A stretch of DNA of 64,000 bases from Gautieria morchelliformis (lineage: Eukaryota > Basidiomycota > Agaricomycetes > Gomphales > Gomphaceae), in contig WHVA01000354.1 of assembly GCA_015179125.1 (NCBI GenBank), forward strand, positions 57,553 to 121,552, read 5' to 3'. The notes under the pieces are model-generated. The model worked only from the letters and a program-made list of their open reading frames with translations, had not been told where the DNA came from and searched no databases. A program made the translations under genes and the position numbers. This document shows positions 10,216-20,951 of this stretch, piece after piece. The first letter of the stretch is position 1. Each line of letters begins with the position of its first letter.

Positions 10216-10695
10216 TGTAAGGGCAACCCTGGCTAGTCGTGGAGATCACACTACCACACAACTGACAAGGGGAAATCCAAAGTATGTATAAATGAACAAA
10301 GTATACCAGAGAGGGGATTCTCACCTGACAAGGGGAAATCCAAAGAGAAAAGTCTAAGGACCCCCAATGTCAGCGAGCCCGTATTATACTACGCTGCGCA
10401 GCCAGGGACCACACTTGGCACCCGCCATCAACCCTGCACCTCCCTGTCCCTTGATCGACCCTTGATGCCGCCTATTATGCGAGTCGCTTGAATTCCGACA
10501 CTGTTCCGAGAGTGGAAGTCGGAAATGGAGTGGAACTGGCGAGGCGAACAGAACTGGTGGAAGTTCTCCCAGAAGCGGAATCGTTTCCGAAAGCGGAGGC
10601 GGAGATGAAATCGGAACTGGAAGCGGAGTCGGAAATGGGGTCGGAACTGGATGTGGTGTCGGAACTGGAAATGGAAAGCAGGGTGTCCCCTGACA
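10216..10695 (-). repeat. 3' LTR of chromovirus copy 2
   Basis: 480 bp, TG...CA ends, followed inwards by the polypurine tract at 10696-10707. Pol reads into it and stops at 10475. Confidence 0.95.
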
Positions 10696-13600
10696 TCACC
10701 CCCCCTCTAGCGTGCTGCGTCCTCGAAGCACGGGATACGAGGGATTGAAATGCCAGCGAGCGGATCCGGCGAGGGGCACCGGGATGTGTCCTATAGAACT
10801 CCCGGAGTTTGTCTGGAGCGGAAACATCTTGCTCCGGGACCCACGAATTCTCCTCGTACCCATACCCTTCCCATTTCACGAGGAATTGGAGTCGTCCTCG
10901 CACAAACCGGCTGTCCAGGATCCGCTCCACCACATAGTGCTCTTCCCCATCTACAATTTCCGGCGGAGGTGGCGGATGAGCCTTCCGACCTGGAATTGGG
11001 TCCTCAAGCATAGGGAGTAACTTCACTACGTTGAAGACGGGGTGGAGTCGGGACATGGACGTCGGAAGTCGGAGGCGGTATGTATTCCGTCCAACCCTCC
11101 GCGTCACTGCGAAGGGCCCAAGGTAGCGGTGGGCAAGCTTCTGCGAAGGGCGTGTGGTGCGGATGTCACTTGCATCTAGATACACCTTGTCTCCAACTTG
11201 GTACTCTGGGGCAGGAACCCGGCGTCGGTTGTAGTACCTTGCCATGTCATCCTTGGCCTTTGCAAGTGCCGACTTGGCTTCCGAAAGGGTGGAGTCCATG
11301 CGGTCTCGGAACTCATTGACCGTCTCGAGTCGGGACTCAGCCTGGCGTGGTTCGAAGCCCATCCGCGGGTGTCGTCCGGAGTCAAGCATGAAGGGAGTCT
11401 GTTGTGTGGCGGAATGGACATGGTTGTTGTATTGGAATTCCGCCAGCGGAAGTAACTCATCCCAGTCATCCTGTCTCTCATTGACAAAGAGGCGGAGATA
11501 TTGCTCCAACTCCTGATTGACCCGTTCCGTCTGTCCATCACCCTGCGGATGGTACGCTGTGGTGGTAGCCAGCTTTATTCCGAGCAGGCGGTAGAGCTCC
11601 CGAGTCAGTTCCGCGACAAACTGCGGACCTCGGTCGGAAACAACTTGCTTCGGGAGCCCATGCAACTTCCAGACATGGGCTAGGAACAGGCGGGCCGCTC
11701 CGAGTGCTGTGATCGTCGTGTGCGTCGGAATGAAGTGGGACACCTTGCTTACCGAATCCACGACGTTCATGATCGCGTCGTAGCCATGAGACTCTGGGAG
11801 TTCAACAATGAAGTCGACGCTGATGGTGTCCCAGCGGGATTCGGGAATCGGGAGCGGAACAAGTTCTCCGACGGGTGGATGTCGTTGCGCTTTGGTTCGG
11901 AGACAAAGATCACATGTCTTCACGTACTGTCCAATGTAGCGGGACATCTGAGGCCACCAGTAATTCCGAGCCACTAACTCCAGCGTCTTCCACCTGCCAG
12001 CATGCCCAGCGACGCGTGTGTCATGGTGCTGGGACACAATGCGGCGGCGGAGGTCTGCCCCACCTGGAACATAGACCTTGCCTCTGAAGTGGAGCAGTCC
12101 ATCACGTTCCGACCATTCCGCTGCCCGTACAGACCGTGAGTGCCCTTTCCGAAGTTCCTCCACTGCCTTCACCACCGACTCCTCCTTCTCTCCATTCCGG
12201 TACTGCCTCCGGATGTCCCGGAGCATTTCCGCTTCCGCCCCAACTGCAGTCACCCCTTCTAGGGCGCGGATTGCGAAGAGGCCTGGGCGGAGCAGTGTCA
12301 TATCCGCATTGTCTCCGCTTCCGCTTCCATGATCCGCACGGCGGGATAGGGCGTCGGGCTTGCCCATGGTGCGGCCGGGGCGGTGGTGGAGCATGAAGTC
12401 AAACCGGGACAGGTGTAGGGACCACCGTGCTTGTCGCCGGTTCAACTTCTTAGACGTGCGGAAATACTCAAGGTTCTTGTGGTCTGTCCAGATCTCAACT
12501 GGGCATAGAGCACCCTCGAGGAAGTGTCGCCACTCCTCCAGCGCTCGGATGATTGCCAGCATCTCCTTGTCGTGGATCTCGTAGTTCCGCTCGACCGGAC
12601 TGAGACTCTTAGAGAAAAAGGCAATCGGATGCCACCTCCCGCCTTCTTCCGATGACTGTTGCGACAAGACCGCTCCGGTAGCTGCGTCGGAAGAATCCGC
12701 CTCGACTCGGTAAGGGCGAGAGTCGTCGGGAAAGATCAGGACCGGGGCGGAAGTGACCAGTTCTTTGAGTTTGTCAAAGGAAGTCTGTTCCGGCTCTCCC
12801 CACCGCCATCCAACCTCCTTCTTGGTGAGGTCGAAGAGGGCACGGGCGTGGCAGGAGAAGTCCTTGATGAACCGCCGGTAGAAATTGACAAACCCAATGA
12901 AGGACTGGACTTCCTTCTTGTTCCGCGGCACCGGCCAATCCGACACACCGGAAACCTTGACGGGGTCCATTTCCACTTTTCCTTCTGACACAATCACCCC
13001 AAGATACTCTATCCGCATCCGCTCAAATTCGCACTTTTCCGGTTTGAGGCACAGGTTGTACTCCCGGAGCCGTTCCAGCACTCTCCGCACGACTTCCCGA
13101 TGTTCGGACATTGTTTTTGTGAAGATGAGGATGTCATCGAGGTAGACGCAGACGACCCCTTCCGCTATCATGTCACGGAAAATGTCATTCATCATCGTCT
13201 GGAACGTGGCAGGACTGTTGGTGAGGCCAAAGAACATGACCTGTGGCTCAAAGAGTCCTCGGTTGGTGCGGAATGCGCCCTTCCACTCATCTCCCTCCCG
13301 GATCCGGACATTATTGAAGCCCCAGCGGACATCCAGCTTAGTGAAGTACTTCGCCCCGCGGAGTTGTGTGATCAATTCGGAAATGAGCGGAATGGGGTAC
13401 CGGTTCTTGATCGTGATCGCATTCAAGGCCCGGTAATCCTGCACAAGTCTGAGTGAGCCGTCCTTCTTCTTGATGAAGAACACCGGAGATGCCATGGGTG
13501 ACTTGGAGGGGCGGATCCTCCCTGTACGGAGATTTTCCGCAAGGAATGCATCGAGCTCCACCTGCTCCTTGGGTGACAGCGGGTAGACCTTGCAGTTGGT

Positions 13601-14611
13601 GGGCTTTGACCCAGGCTCCAACTCGATGGCATGGTCCCACAGTTTCCGCGGAGGCAGGGCATCAAACGACTCCTTGGAGAAGACGTCCTCAAACTCCCGC
13701 AGGTACTCCGGAATTTCCGCCTCCACTCTATCATACCTCTTAGAGGCTTCAGCAAGGCGTTGCGAAATATTTCCGGTGGCGCGGACGTGTTCCGCCTCCG
13801 GCAGAAGGTTTACGTACAGCAAGCGCTCCCCTTCCGCCAGAGTGTCTTCCGGGCCGAGTCGGATGACATCGGAATCGGAATCGGAATCGGAAGTGGGATC
13901 CGGTTTAAATTCCGCTTCCGAGTCTTCTTCTGCAAGCAGTGGATGGGGGCCGGAACGACATGTCTGTATGAGTCGTTCGGTCTTCCGCTGCTCCTGGCGT
14001 TCCTTCCGCACTTCCGACCGGCACATGTGACACTTGGCTGGACATCGACTCATCAGTACCTTCCGAGTCTGCCAATTGATCTCCGGGTTGTGCTCCTGAA
14101 GCCAGGTAAACCCGAGGATGATGTCTTGCTTCCCCAGGCTGGTGACTGCAAAGGAAGTGCGTTCCGAGTGTCCATCGTAGCGGAGAATTGTGTCTACTAT
14201 CTCCGTGATGGACCCTGCCTCATTGGGGCTTCCATCCACATTGAACACCGGGATTGCACGTTGCAACTTCCGCGTGGTCAGTCGGTTCCGTTCCACATAG
14301 TCCCGGTCTATAAACTGACCAGTGGCCCCGCAATCGACAAGGGCGGGTCCGGATTTGACTTCCGCCGTATCCGTCATCTGGAGCTCCACCTTAATGACTA
14401 GTGACTTGGGGCCAGGGGTGGCAGCAACAACATAGCGCTTCGGAAGGCGTCTCTCCCAAGGGCGGATGCGGGATGGACGGGGTGTCGGATCTGGTTTTTG
14501 TGTGACTTTATCCGGTGGGTCTGTATGAAGTGAGGGGAGTGGGGGCTTTTCATTCTCTACTTCAAGACAGGCAAACCGGTTATGTACAGGCAGCAGGGGC
14601 ACACATCTCAC
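10475..14611 (-). CDS. pol: Chromovirus Pol polyprotein, copy 2
   Basis: Open for 1378 codons, nearly the same protein as in copy 1: protease DCGATG, reverse transcriptase YLDD, RNase H, HHCC integrase and chromodomain. It is 14 codons shorter because the read-through tail in this LTR stops earlier. A run of Ser-Asp codons near residue 245 is longer than in copy 1 (SDSDSDSD against SNSDSD). The frame is -1 to gag. Confidence 0.95.
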   Translation of the reverse strand: MRCVPLLPVHNRFACLEVENEKPPLPSLHTDPPDKVTQKPDPTPRPSRIRPWERRLPKRYVVAATPGPKSLVIKVELQMTDTAEVKSGPALVDCGATGQFIDRDYVERNRLTTRKLQRAIPVFNVDGSPNEAGSITEIVDTILRYDGHSERTSFAVTSLGKQDIILGFTWLQEHNPEINWQTRKVLMSRCPAKCHMCRSEVRKERQEQRKTERLIQTCRSGPHPLLAEEDSEAEFKPDPTSDSDSDSDVIRLGPEDTLAEGERLLYVNLLPEAEHVRATGNISQRLAEASKRYDRVEAEIPEYLREFEDVFSKESFDALPPRKLWDHAIELEPGSKPTNCKVYPLSPKEQVELDAFLAENLRTGRIRPSKSPMASPVFFIKKKDGSLRLVQDYRALNAITIKNRYPIPLISELITQLRGAKYFTKLDVRWGFNNVRIREGDEWKGAFRTNRGLFEPQVMFFGLTNSPATFQTMMNDIFRDMIAEGVVCVYLDDILIFTKTMSEHREVVRRVLERLREYNLCLKPEKCEFERMRIEYLGVIVSEGKVEMDPVKVSGVSDWPVPRNKKEVQSFIGFVNFYRRFIKDFSCHARALFDLTKKEVGWRWGEPEQTSFDKLKELVTSAPVLIFPDDSRPYRVEADSSDAATGAVLSQQSSEEGGRWHPIAFFSKSLSPVERNYEIHDKEMLAIIRALEEWRHFLEGALCPVEIWTDHKNLEYFRTSKKLNRRQARWSLHLSRFDFMLHHRPGRTMGKPDALSRRADHGSGSGDNADMTLLRPGLFAIRALEGVTAVGAEAEMLRDIRRQYRNGEKEESVVKAVEELRKGHSRSVRAAEWSERDGLLHFRGKVYVPGGADLRRRIVSQHHDTRVAGHAGRWKTLELVARNYWWPQMSRYIGQYVKTCDLCLRTKAQRHPPVGELVPLPIPESRWDTISVDFIVELPESHGYDAIMNVVDSVSKVSHFIPTHTTITALGAARLFLAHVWKLHGLPKQVVSDRGPQFVAELTRELYRLLGIKLATTTAYHPQGDGQTERVNQELEQYLRLFVNERQDDWDELLPLAEFQYNNHVHSATQQTPFMLDSGRHPRMGFEPRQAESRLETVNEFRDRMDSTLSEAKSALAKAKDDMARYYNRRRVPAPEYQVGDKVYLDASDIRTTRPSQKLAHRYLGPFAVTRRVGRNTYRLRLPTSMSRLHPVFNVVKLLPMLEDPIPGRKAHPPPPPEIVDGEEHYVVERILDSRFVRGRLQFLVKWEGYGYEENSWVPEQDVSAPDKLREFYRTHPGAPRRIRSLAFQSLVSRASRTQHARGGVMSGDTLLSISSSDTTSSSDPISDSASSSDFISASAFGNDSASGRTSTSSVRLASSTPFPTSTLGTVSEFKRLA

Positions 14612-15782
14612 CCGCTGCGCGTCACAAAATCCGACGCATCTTCCGCTTCCGATGCACCACGTTCCGCATTTTCGGAAATTCCTTCCGCAGTGGGCACTCC
14701 GCTTATGTCCGCGAGCGCGAGGAACTCTGGAAGGAGCTCGAGTTTCTCTTCTGTGGTCATAAGCCGGATGTCAAATGCTTGGGGGCACTCGCGGGCATAG
14801 TGGCCTGGTTGTTGACATCGGAAGCAGGTGATAATTCCGCGGCCTTTTCCGCGCATGCGGTCAACATCCATCGGGGCAGGGCCACTCTTCGAGGGAGGAG
14901 GGCTATGGTTCCTAATAGGAGCAGGCGGAGCAAGCGCCGGAAATACTTTCCGCATGGGAATGAATGCGCTTCCGGGTTTTGGCACGGGTGGAGTAGGACG
15001 AGTGGAACTGCGTGTCATGTTCCGGTTCGTCTCCACGAAGGCCTCATTTGCTTCCCTGTTCCGGGACACCCTCTGTGCAGCTTGGTACCACCCTTCCGGG
15101 TCATCAAATCCGGAGCTCCATCCCCAAGCAACGCAACTTGGTTCTGGAGTGTCGGATCAAGTCCTCGTCGGAATTTGATGACGATCGTCTTGTCGTCGTC
15201 ATACTCCGCAAGGTCGATGAGCTCCTGGAAGCGATCGATGTAGTCATCGACCAGATCCTTGGCCTGGTACCAGCTGGTCCCCTCGAGCTTCGTAAGGGCT
15301 GTGAGCTGCTCGTTTTTCGGGCAGAACTGGTCGGAAAATGTTTTCTCGAAGGCGTCCCAGTCCCGGAAGTAGTTCCCCTTGTCCTTTGCTTCATGTCGGA
15401 TCACCTTGTTTGCAAAACGGGCTGCGCGGTCCGACTTGAAAAAGGACAATGCCCAGTGAATCCGAGCCTGGTCGTTCGGAAAGAGGTCTCCGACAATCGC
15501 GAAGTAGATGCTGCATGTGTTGAAGAATGCGCGTCCCTTCTCCCGATCTCCGTCAAAGTCCGCCGGAGTTGCGGGTTTGACCTTTGCTAACTTCGCGGAC
15601 ATCCTCTTTTCCGCTAATTCCGCTTTTCCGAAATCCGGATCATCCGGCATTTCATTTCCACCACCTTGTGGAATATCTAACTTAGCCAAAATCGCTTGTA
15701 AGGCTGTTTCAATCGCGTCGGTCTTCATCCGGTTCCGCGTCAATTCCTCCTCCATATTCCGAAGACGATCGTCCGGATCCAT
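14608..15782 (-). pseudogene. gag: Chromovirus Gag, copy 2 (1-bp deletion)
   Basis: Starts at the ATG at 15782 and is open through the gag domain. Near 15107 the plus strand reads CATCAAATCCGG where copy 1 reads CATCAAAGTCCGG, so one base is missing and the frame runs into a different reading. The zinc-knuckle half (14608-15069) is open in the original frame. The upstream half intact here is the half broken in copy 1. Confidence 0.85.
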
Positions 15783-15969
15783 GTCGGACGGAGAAATGTG
15801 GGGCGGGATTTCCGGGGTTGGGAGCTCGACGTAAGAAGAAGGGCTGTCGTACGCTGTGTGTGCGGAAGAGGTCGCGATCTCCGAGTCGCTGTCTCCGATT
15901 CCGAACGCACCTATGGCGAATGCAACGCGCAGTACAACCGCCGGTCCTCTATGGGAGAGACTTTTCTGC

Positions 15970-16449
15970 TGTAAGGGCAACCCTGGCTAGTCGTGGAGAT
16001 CACACTACCACACAACTGACAAGGGGAAATCCAAAGTATGTATAAATGAACAAAGTATACCAGAGAGGGGATTCTCACCTGACAAGGGGAAATCCAAAGA
16101 GAAAAGTCTAAGGACCCCCAATGTCAGCGAGCCCGTATTATACTACGCTGCGCAGCCAGGGACCACACTTGGCACCCGCCATCAACCCTGCACCTCCCTG
16201 TCCCTTGATCGACCCTTGATGCCGCCTATTATGCGAGTCGCTTGAATTCCGACACTGTTCCGAGAGTGGAAGTCGGAAATGGAGTGGAACTGGCGAGGCG
16301 AACAGAACTGGTGGAAGTTCTCCCAGAAGCGGAATCGTTTCCGAAAGCGGAGGCGGAGATGAAATCGGAACTGGAAGCGGAGTCGGAAATGGGGTCGGAA
16401 CTGGATGTGGTGTCGGAACTGGAAATGGAAAGCAGGGTGTCCCCTGACA
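15970..16449 (-). repeat. 5' LTR of chromovirus copy 2
   Basis: 480 bp, identical by eye to 10216-10695. Same TATAATA, decamer and primer-site arrangement as copy 1. Confidence 0.95.
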
Positions 16450-19400
16450 CTCAGGGTGTCAGGGTGCTCCTCACCAAGGACCTTCTTCCTTGCCTCCATG
16501 ACTCGAACCTCCAGCTCTTCAGCATCCTTCCACTGGCCCTGATCCCTATAGGTTGAGGCAAGGTTGCCCATGGCTCTCAGGGTATCAGGATGCTCCTCAC
16601 CAAGGACCCTCTTCCTTGCCTCCACAACTTGAACCCCCAGCTCTTCAGCATCCTTCCACCGGCCCTGATTCCAATAGGTTGAGGCAAGGTTGCCCATGGT
16701 GATCAGAGTGTGAGGATGCTCCCTGCCAAGGACCCTCTTCCTTGCCTCCATGACTTGAACTTCTAGCTCTTCAGCATCCTTCCACTGGCCCTGATCCCTA
16801 TAGGTTGAGGCAAGGTTGCCCATAGCCCTTAGGGTGTCAGGATGCTCCTCACCAAGGACCATCTTGCTTGCCTCCATGACTTGAACCTTCAGCTGTTCAG
16901 CATCCTTCCACCGGCCCTGATTCCAATAGGTTGAGGCAAGGTTGCCCATGGTGATCAGGGTGTGAGGATGCTCCTCACCAAGGACCCTCTTCCTTGCCTC
17001 CATGACTTGAACCTCCAGCTCTTCAGCATCCTTCCACCGGCCCTGATTCCTATAGGTTGAGGCCAGGTTGCCCATGGCCCTCAGTGTGTCAGGATGCTCC
17101 TTACCAAGGGCCCTCTTCCTTGCCTCCATGACTTGAACCTCCAGCTCTTCAGCATCCTTCCATCGTCCTGCTTCATTGAACACTTTTGCAAAATTCTCTG
17201 CCATGTTTGAATCTGTAGCTTTTGTATGTAGCTCACCAATGTGAGACAGGAGAGATCTCCTAAAAGCATAATCCTCTGTACTATCTTCATATGGGATAGA
17301 AAGTGCTAGTATCTGCATTGTACATCCTTGCTTATTCTTCTGCTCTGCCACCTCTAGGTTATCTCGTGCCCAGGCATGTACTAGTGGGTGAAGGAAAAAT
17401 GTACCGTCTTCTTCATCAGTACTAATTAATGAGTATGAAGCTAATTCATTAATGATCTCCTGAAATTGGAAGTCACTCCAGCCACTATCTGTGGTTTGAA
17501 AGTTTTGCAGAAATTGTCTTGCATTATCAAATGGTCCATCTAGATCCATGAGAGAAGCCTTTTGAAAGATGCTTTTGGAAATCCCCCTATAATGTAAAAA
17601 TGCACACAGGTGTAGCAGGGTTCCTGCAATGGGACTTAGCTTTTTAAAGCTAATTTCCCATGTCACGTATACTGCCCATGGATAATCATCCACCATTTGT
17701 ACTGAGTGCCTGCTCATCAGTTGAGCCCGATCTTTCTGAAAAATCTCCAAGTATTCATTTAGACTACATCCCTTGGAGATATAGGCACCTGCTTGTACAA
17801 TGGCCAGGGGAAGATGGCCAAGCTCTTTGACAATCATAGATGCCAGGCTAAGATTCTTTGCAGAATCTTTGACGGCAGAGGACACAAGAAGCAAATGAAT
17901 GGCTTCCTTAGCATCCATACTTGACACATGATAGTTGGAGCTGGGTGCATGCACACAACACTCCACATTGCGACTTGTCAGAATGATATTTCCATGCTTG
18001 CACCGTGGGAAGTACATTCTAAGGTTTATGTCACGGTTGTCAGCATTGTCCATAAAGAGCAACCACCCTTGTTGTTGTCCAGAAAGCCAAAGAAGAGCAT
18101 CTTTGGCAGTCTTGCCGATACTCTCTGCCCAAGCAATATCTTCAAGCCCAGACTCTATAGTAGTCACACTACTCGCATCAACATAATAGACTCTCCAAAA
18201 ACTAAACAGAACACAAGTTAGTCCAAACATAACAGACCCAGGTAAACTACCCCACCATTGATAAAACTTTTCAATGAATCTCAATGCAATCTGTGTTTTT
18301 CCAGCCCCACCAAGCCCATATAAGACAAAGATGCGCTGTTTCACCTCATCGGATGGCCAGTCTGTGAAGAAGTATCCCTCCAGTCGCATAAGGATATCAG
18401 CTCTTCCAGTAAACCTGCTTGTTGGTGGAGGGCAAGTCTTAAAATGTGCTCTTCTATCAGGTTCCCTGCCAACAGTGCTTACACCAATGGTGTCTATCAT
18501 AAAACATATATCATCAGTTGTGAGGCAATGCAGGTTGTACCCACTGAGGTGTGCAGCAGGTATCAGTTCCCACCACTCTCTCAGAACTTTGACAGCCGCT
18601 GTGAGCATCTTGTCTACTTTGCCCTGCTGTAGATACTGCAATGTGTGTGTCTTCACCTCTCTTAGCCTTTCCCACTGCACTAGCATCACATTTTGCATTC
18701 CTTGTTCAACATTGAACCGGAAGTAACCATTTGCAATAGATCTGAAGCGGATTTCAGTTTCCTCCGCTGTGGCTTCACATTCAGTCGTGATCTTCTTCAA
18801 TACCTCGGCTACATCTAAAGGAATGACCCTGTTGAACAGACTGGGTGCCGGTAGGCCCGTTGCGGTGACATGACCCGTCCCGATACTTATGACGCAAGCA
18901 ATATGTTGGTGCAGAAAGATGTGTTCTGCCTCCCTGAGGATTTGCTTGACAGGGTTGTTGCAACCCAGACCTGCATCGACAAATTCTTCATCCAGAGGTG
19001 GTATGCCGATGAAAATACGTTTGAAGAAAGTAGGAGCGGCAGACGTAGCACGAGCGGCCTCCCAGATAGCGCAGTCGAACGATTCATTCCTTTCCGCGGT
19101 GTACGTGCGAAAGAGACGGGGTGTGCTTATATTATTTGCGGGCATCGCGCAGACGAAACTGGGCCACGGTCAGCTATGGACCAAGTCAAGAAAGAGCGGC
19201 AACGTGAACATACGTTTTGCACACTTCGCTGCTTGGTCTTGGATCGAGCATGCGTGCGTTAGGGTCGCCAGTCGATTCCTGGATGATCGCCTTGATAGCT
19301 TTCTCTAAATTGCTAGCCTTGAACATTCCATCCTTCCAAAATGGTTTCTTCTCCGAGAACACTTTTGAGGCGAAATTGGCATAGGCTTCGATCGCTTTAT

Positions 19401-19972
19401 CTACGGGGAGGCGGAGGCGGCCCAGCATAAGTGCTATGAGCCTGCGCGGATCGTATTAGAGAGCGACGGTGATCGTTAAGCAAGTAACTTACCCGCCTGT
19501 ACTCGTACCGCAGATTAAGTCGAAGTATTCACAAGGAAGGGGCACCGTGTGTCGCCCTTCTTGGCGTTGGATTCTTTGCATGATTTCTTGTAGAATGATA
19601 AGTTCGGACAAGCCACGGATGCCGCCGCCATCTGCTGAGGGAGTCAGAAGGTGTCATATAACAAGCATGAAAACATTACCGAGTGAAAGCAACCTGAGCC
19701 CGGAACCTCGACGGTCATCGGTTTGCGTCGTGGGGTTAGATTCGATGCCCGTTCCCCCTGTAGCAAGAGAAGAAGTAGACAGCGATACGACCTATTCATG
19801 AAGATTCGTCAGATAGTCAGTCCCATTGATTCTTTGGCCTCCTGGAATAAACCTTACTTACCTTCGCGAGTACCAAAGACGGTTCTACGATCGGCGGCGT
19901 TTCGTCATGCCCGGAGGAAGGAAAAACTTTGGCGACCTGCTCATTGTGGTCCGTTGAGGAGTCAGAGATCAT

Positions 19973-20951
19973 GGTGGTATGGGGACGAATGAGGCAGTGC
20001 GAGGGAGCTGCGGTGCGAACGTGGGAATGAGAAGACTTGACAGGCACTGCGAGCGCCCCTACCCTAACTCGTAGGCTTTTTATTATTGTGAGCACGGCGT
20101 TCACATGTAGCATGACGTGTGGATAGATCCTCAGCGTGATTTGCGCGAATGACACCACGGTGGACGAAATGGCAAAGCGGCTCCTCGAGTTCTCCAGCGC
20201 CGCCAGATGACCACAGGGCGTGGGGATTCGGATGGTTGAGGCGGTTAAGGTGTTTGGGTCGGCTATAGCGGTTGTAGCCGTTGTTTTTGTGCGGGTTCGG
20301 GGAGCTGTGACTGTTGTGACGATCCCGACGATTATGCGGGCGGTAATGTAGATAAATACAGGTGATACAGGCGGCACAGGTGCGGCGGAAGGTTCCTTGC
20401 CTGGTTCAAGTACCGACCTCAGACTTGCTACGTAAAGGGAGAAGTGAGCAAGGACGTGGTGTGGAAATCGGCGGTGAACAATGGCCTAAGCAGGCGATGA
20501 TTTTCTAACAAGCAGCGGTTGAATGGTGACCCATCTCTCGATGCATTGAAGTAGATCCCTGGTGGGATCATCATCATTATCTTCCCTACATGAAAAGTTA
20601 TTACAACTATTACAAGTACAAGTTCGACTGGTCACGATGAGGAACCTGAATAGAAACGGCAATTAGATAAGAAATAAGATAGGATGCAAATAATGAGAGT
20701 TGTGCTCAGTGCGATTCTGATGCATGCTGTCATGATATGATACAATCCAGATGCATATAGGTATCATCAAGGTTGATGACCAGAAATGAGTGAAAATTGC
20801 CCACCTGAGCTACTGCCAGCATCAGAGGACTGGTAGGGTAGAGCAGATCGTTCCCGTCGTGGAAGCACCACAAGCACCCCTGCCACCCGAACTCCGACAT
20901 GGAGTTGTGTCGCCGACCCAAAGGTAATCCACAGCGACAACGACGACGAGA
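19973..20951. other. Divergent intergenic region between NLR and demethylase genes
   Basis: About 1 kb between two genes transcribed away from each other, so it should hold both promoters. No clear TATA box was chosen for either. A minus-strand frame extends the NLR upstream to about 20377, but its Thr/Ile-rich content looks like leader sequence. Confidence 0.4.

Larger units (their letters stand above)
10216..16449 (-). mobile_element. Ty3/gypsy chromovirus, copy 2, inserted in the NLR gene
   Basis: A complete 6.2-kb element in the same orientation as copy 1. LTRs 10216-10695 and 15970-16449, each 480 bp, show no difference by eye. A perfect 5-bp target duplication CTCAG lies at 10211-10215 and 16450-16454. 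Pol is open; gag has a 1-bp deletion at a different place from copy 1. Identical LTRs and a clean target duplication mean insertion was very recent on an evolutionary scale. Confidence 0.97.
8980..17190 (-). repeat. 126-bp (42-aa) TPR repeat array, interrupted
   Basis: Fifteen tandem 126-bp units: five complete and the start of the sixth at 16455-17190, the rest of the sixth and nine more at 8980-10215. Units share GRWKDAEELEVQVMEARKRV with few changes, and several neighbours are almost identical at DNA level, which suggests recent unit exchange. The retrotransposon lies inside unit six. Confidence 0.9.
8932..19972 (-). pseudogene. Patatin-NB-ARC-TPR NLR receptor, split by a retrotransposon
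   Basis: Exons by splice signals: 19972-19862, 19791-19680, 19631-19493, 19441-19214, 19158-18256, 18201-16455, then after the 6.2-kb insertion 10215-8932. Joined without the insert and one target duplication, they give one frame of 1507 codons. N-terminal patatin-like phospholipase: oxyanion DGGGIRG across the second and third exons, nucleophile GTSTG, and DAGLGCNNP holding the catalytic Asp. Then an NB-ARC/NACHT-like NTPase with Walker A GLGGAGKT (about residue 476). Then 15 complete 42-residue TPR repeats of the kinesin-light-chain type and a short tail. Fungal NLRs of this layout are thought to act in non-self recognition and programmed cell death. In this allele translation from the 5' part would run into the LTR and stop at 16182, losing most TPRs. 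An in-frame upstream ATG near 20377 exists, but 19972 fits the family better. Confidence 0.92.

Noticed and set aside
19973..20377. N-terminal extension of the NLR in the same frame
   Set aside because: Low-complexity Thr/Ile/Arg content unlike patatin-NLR starts; more likely 5' leader. Kept as an alternative only.
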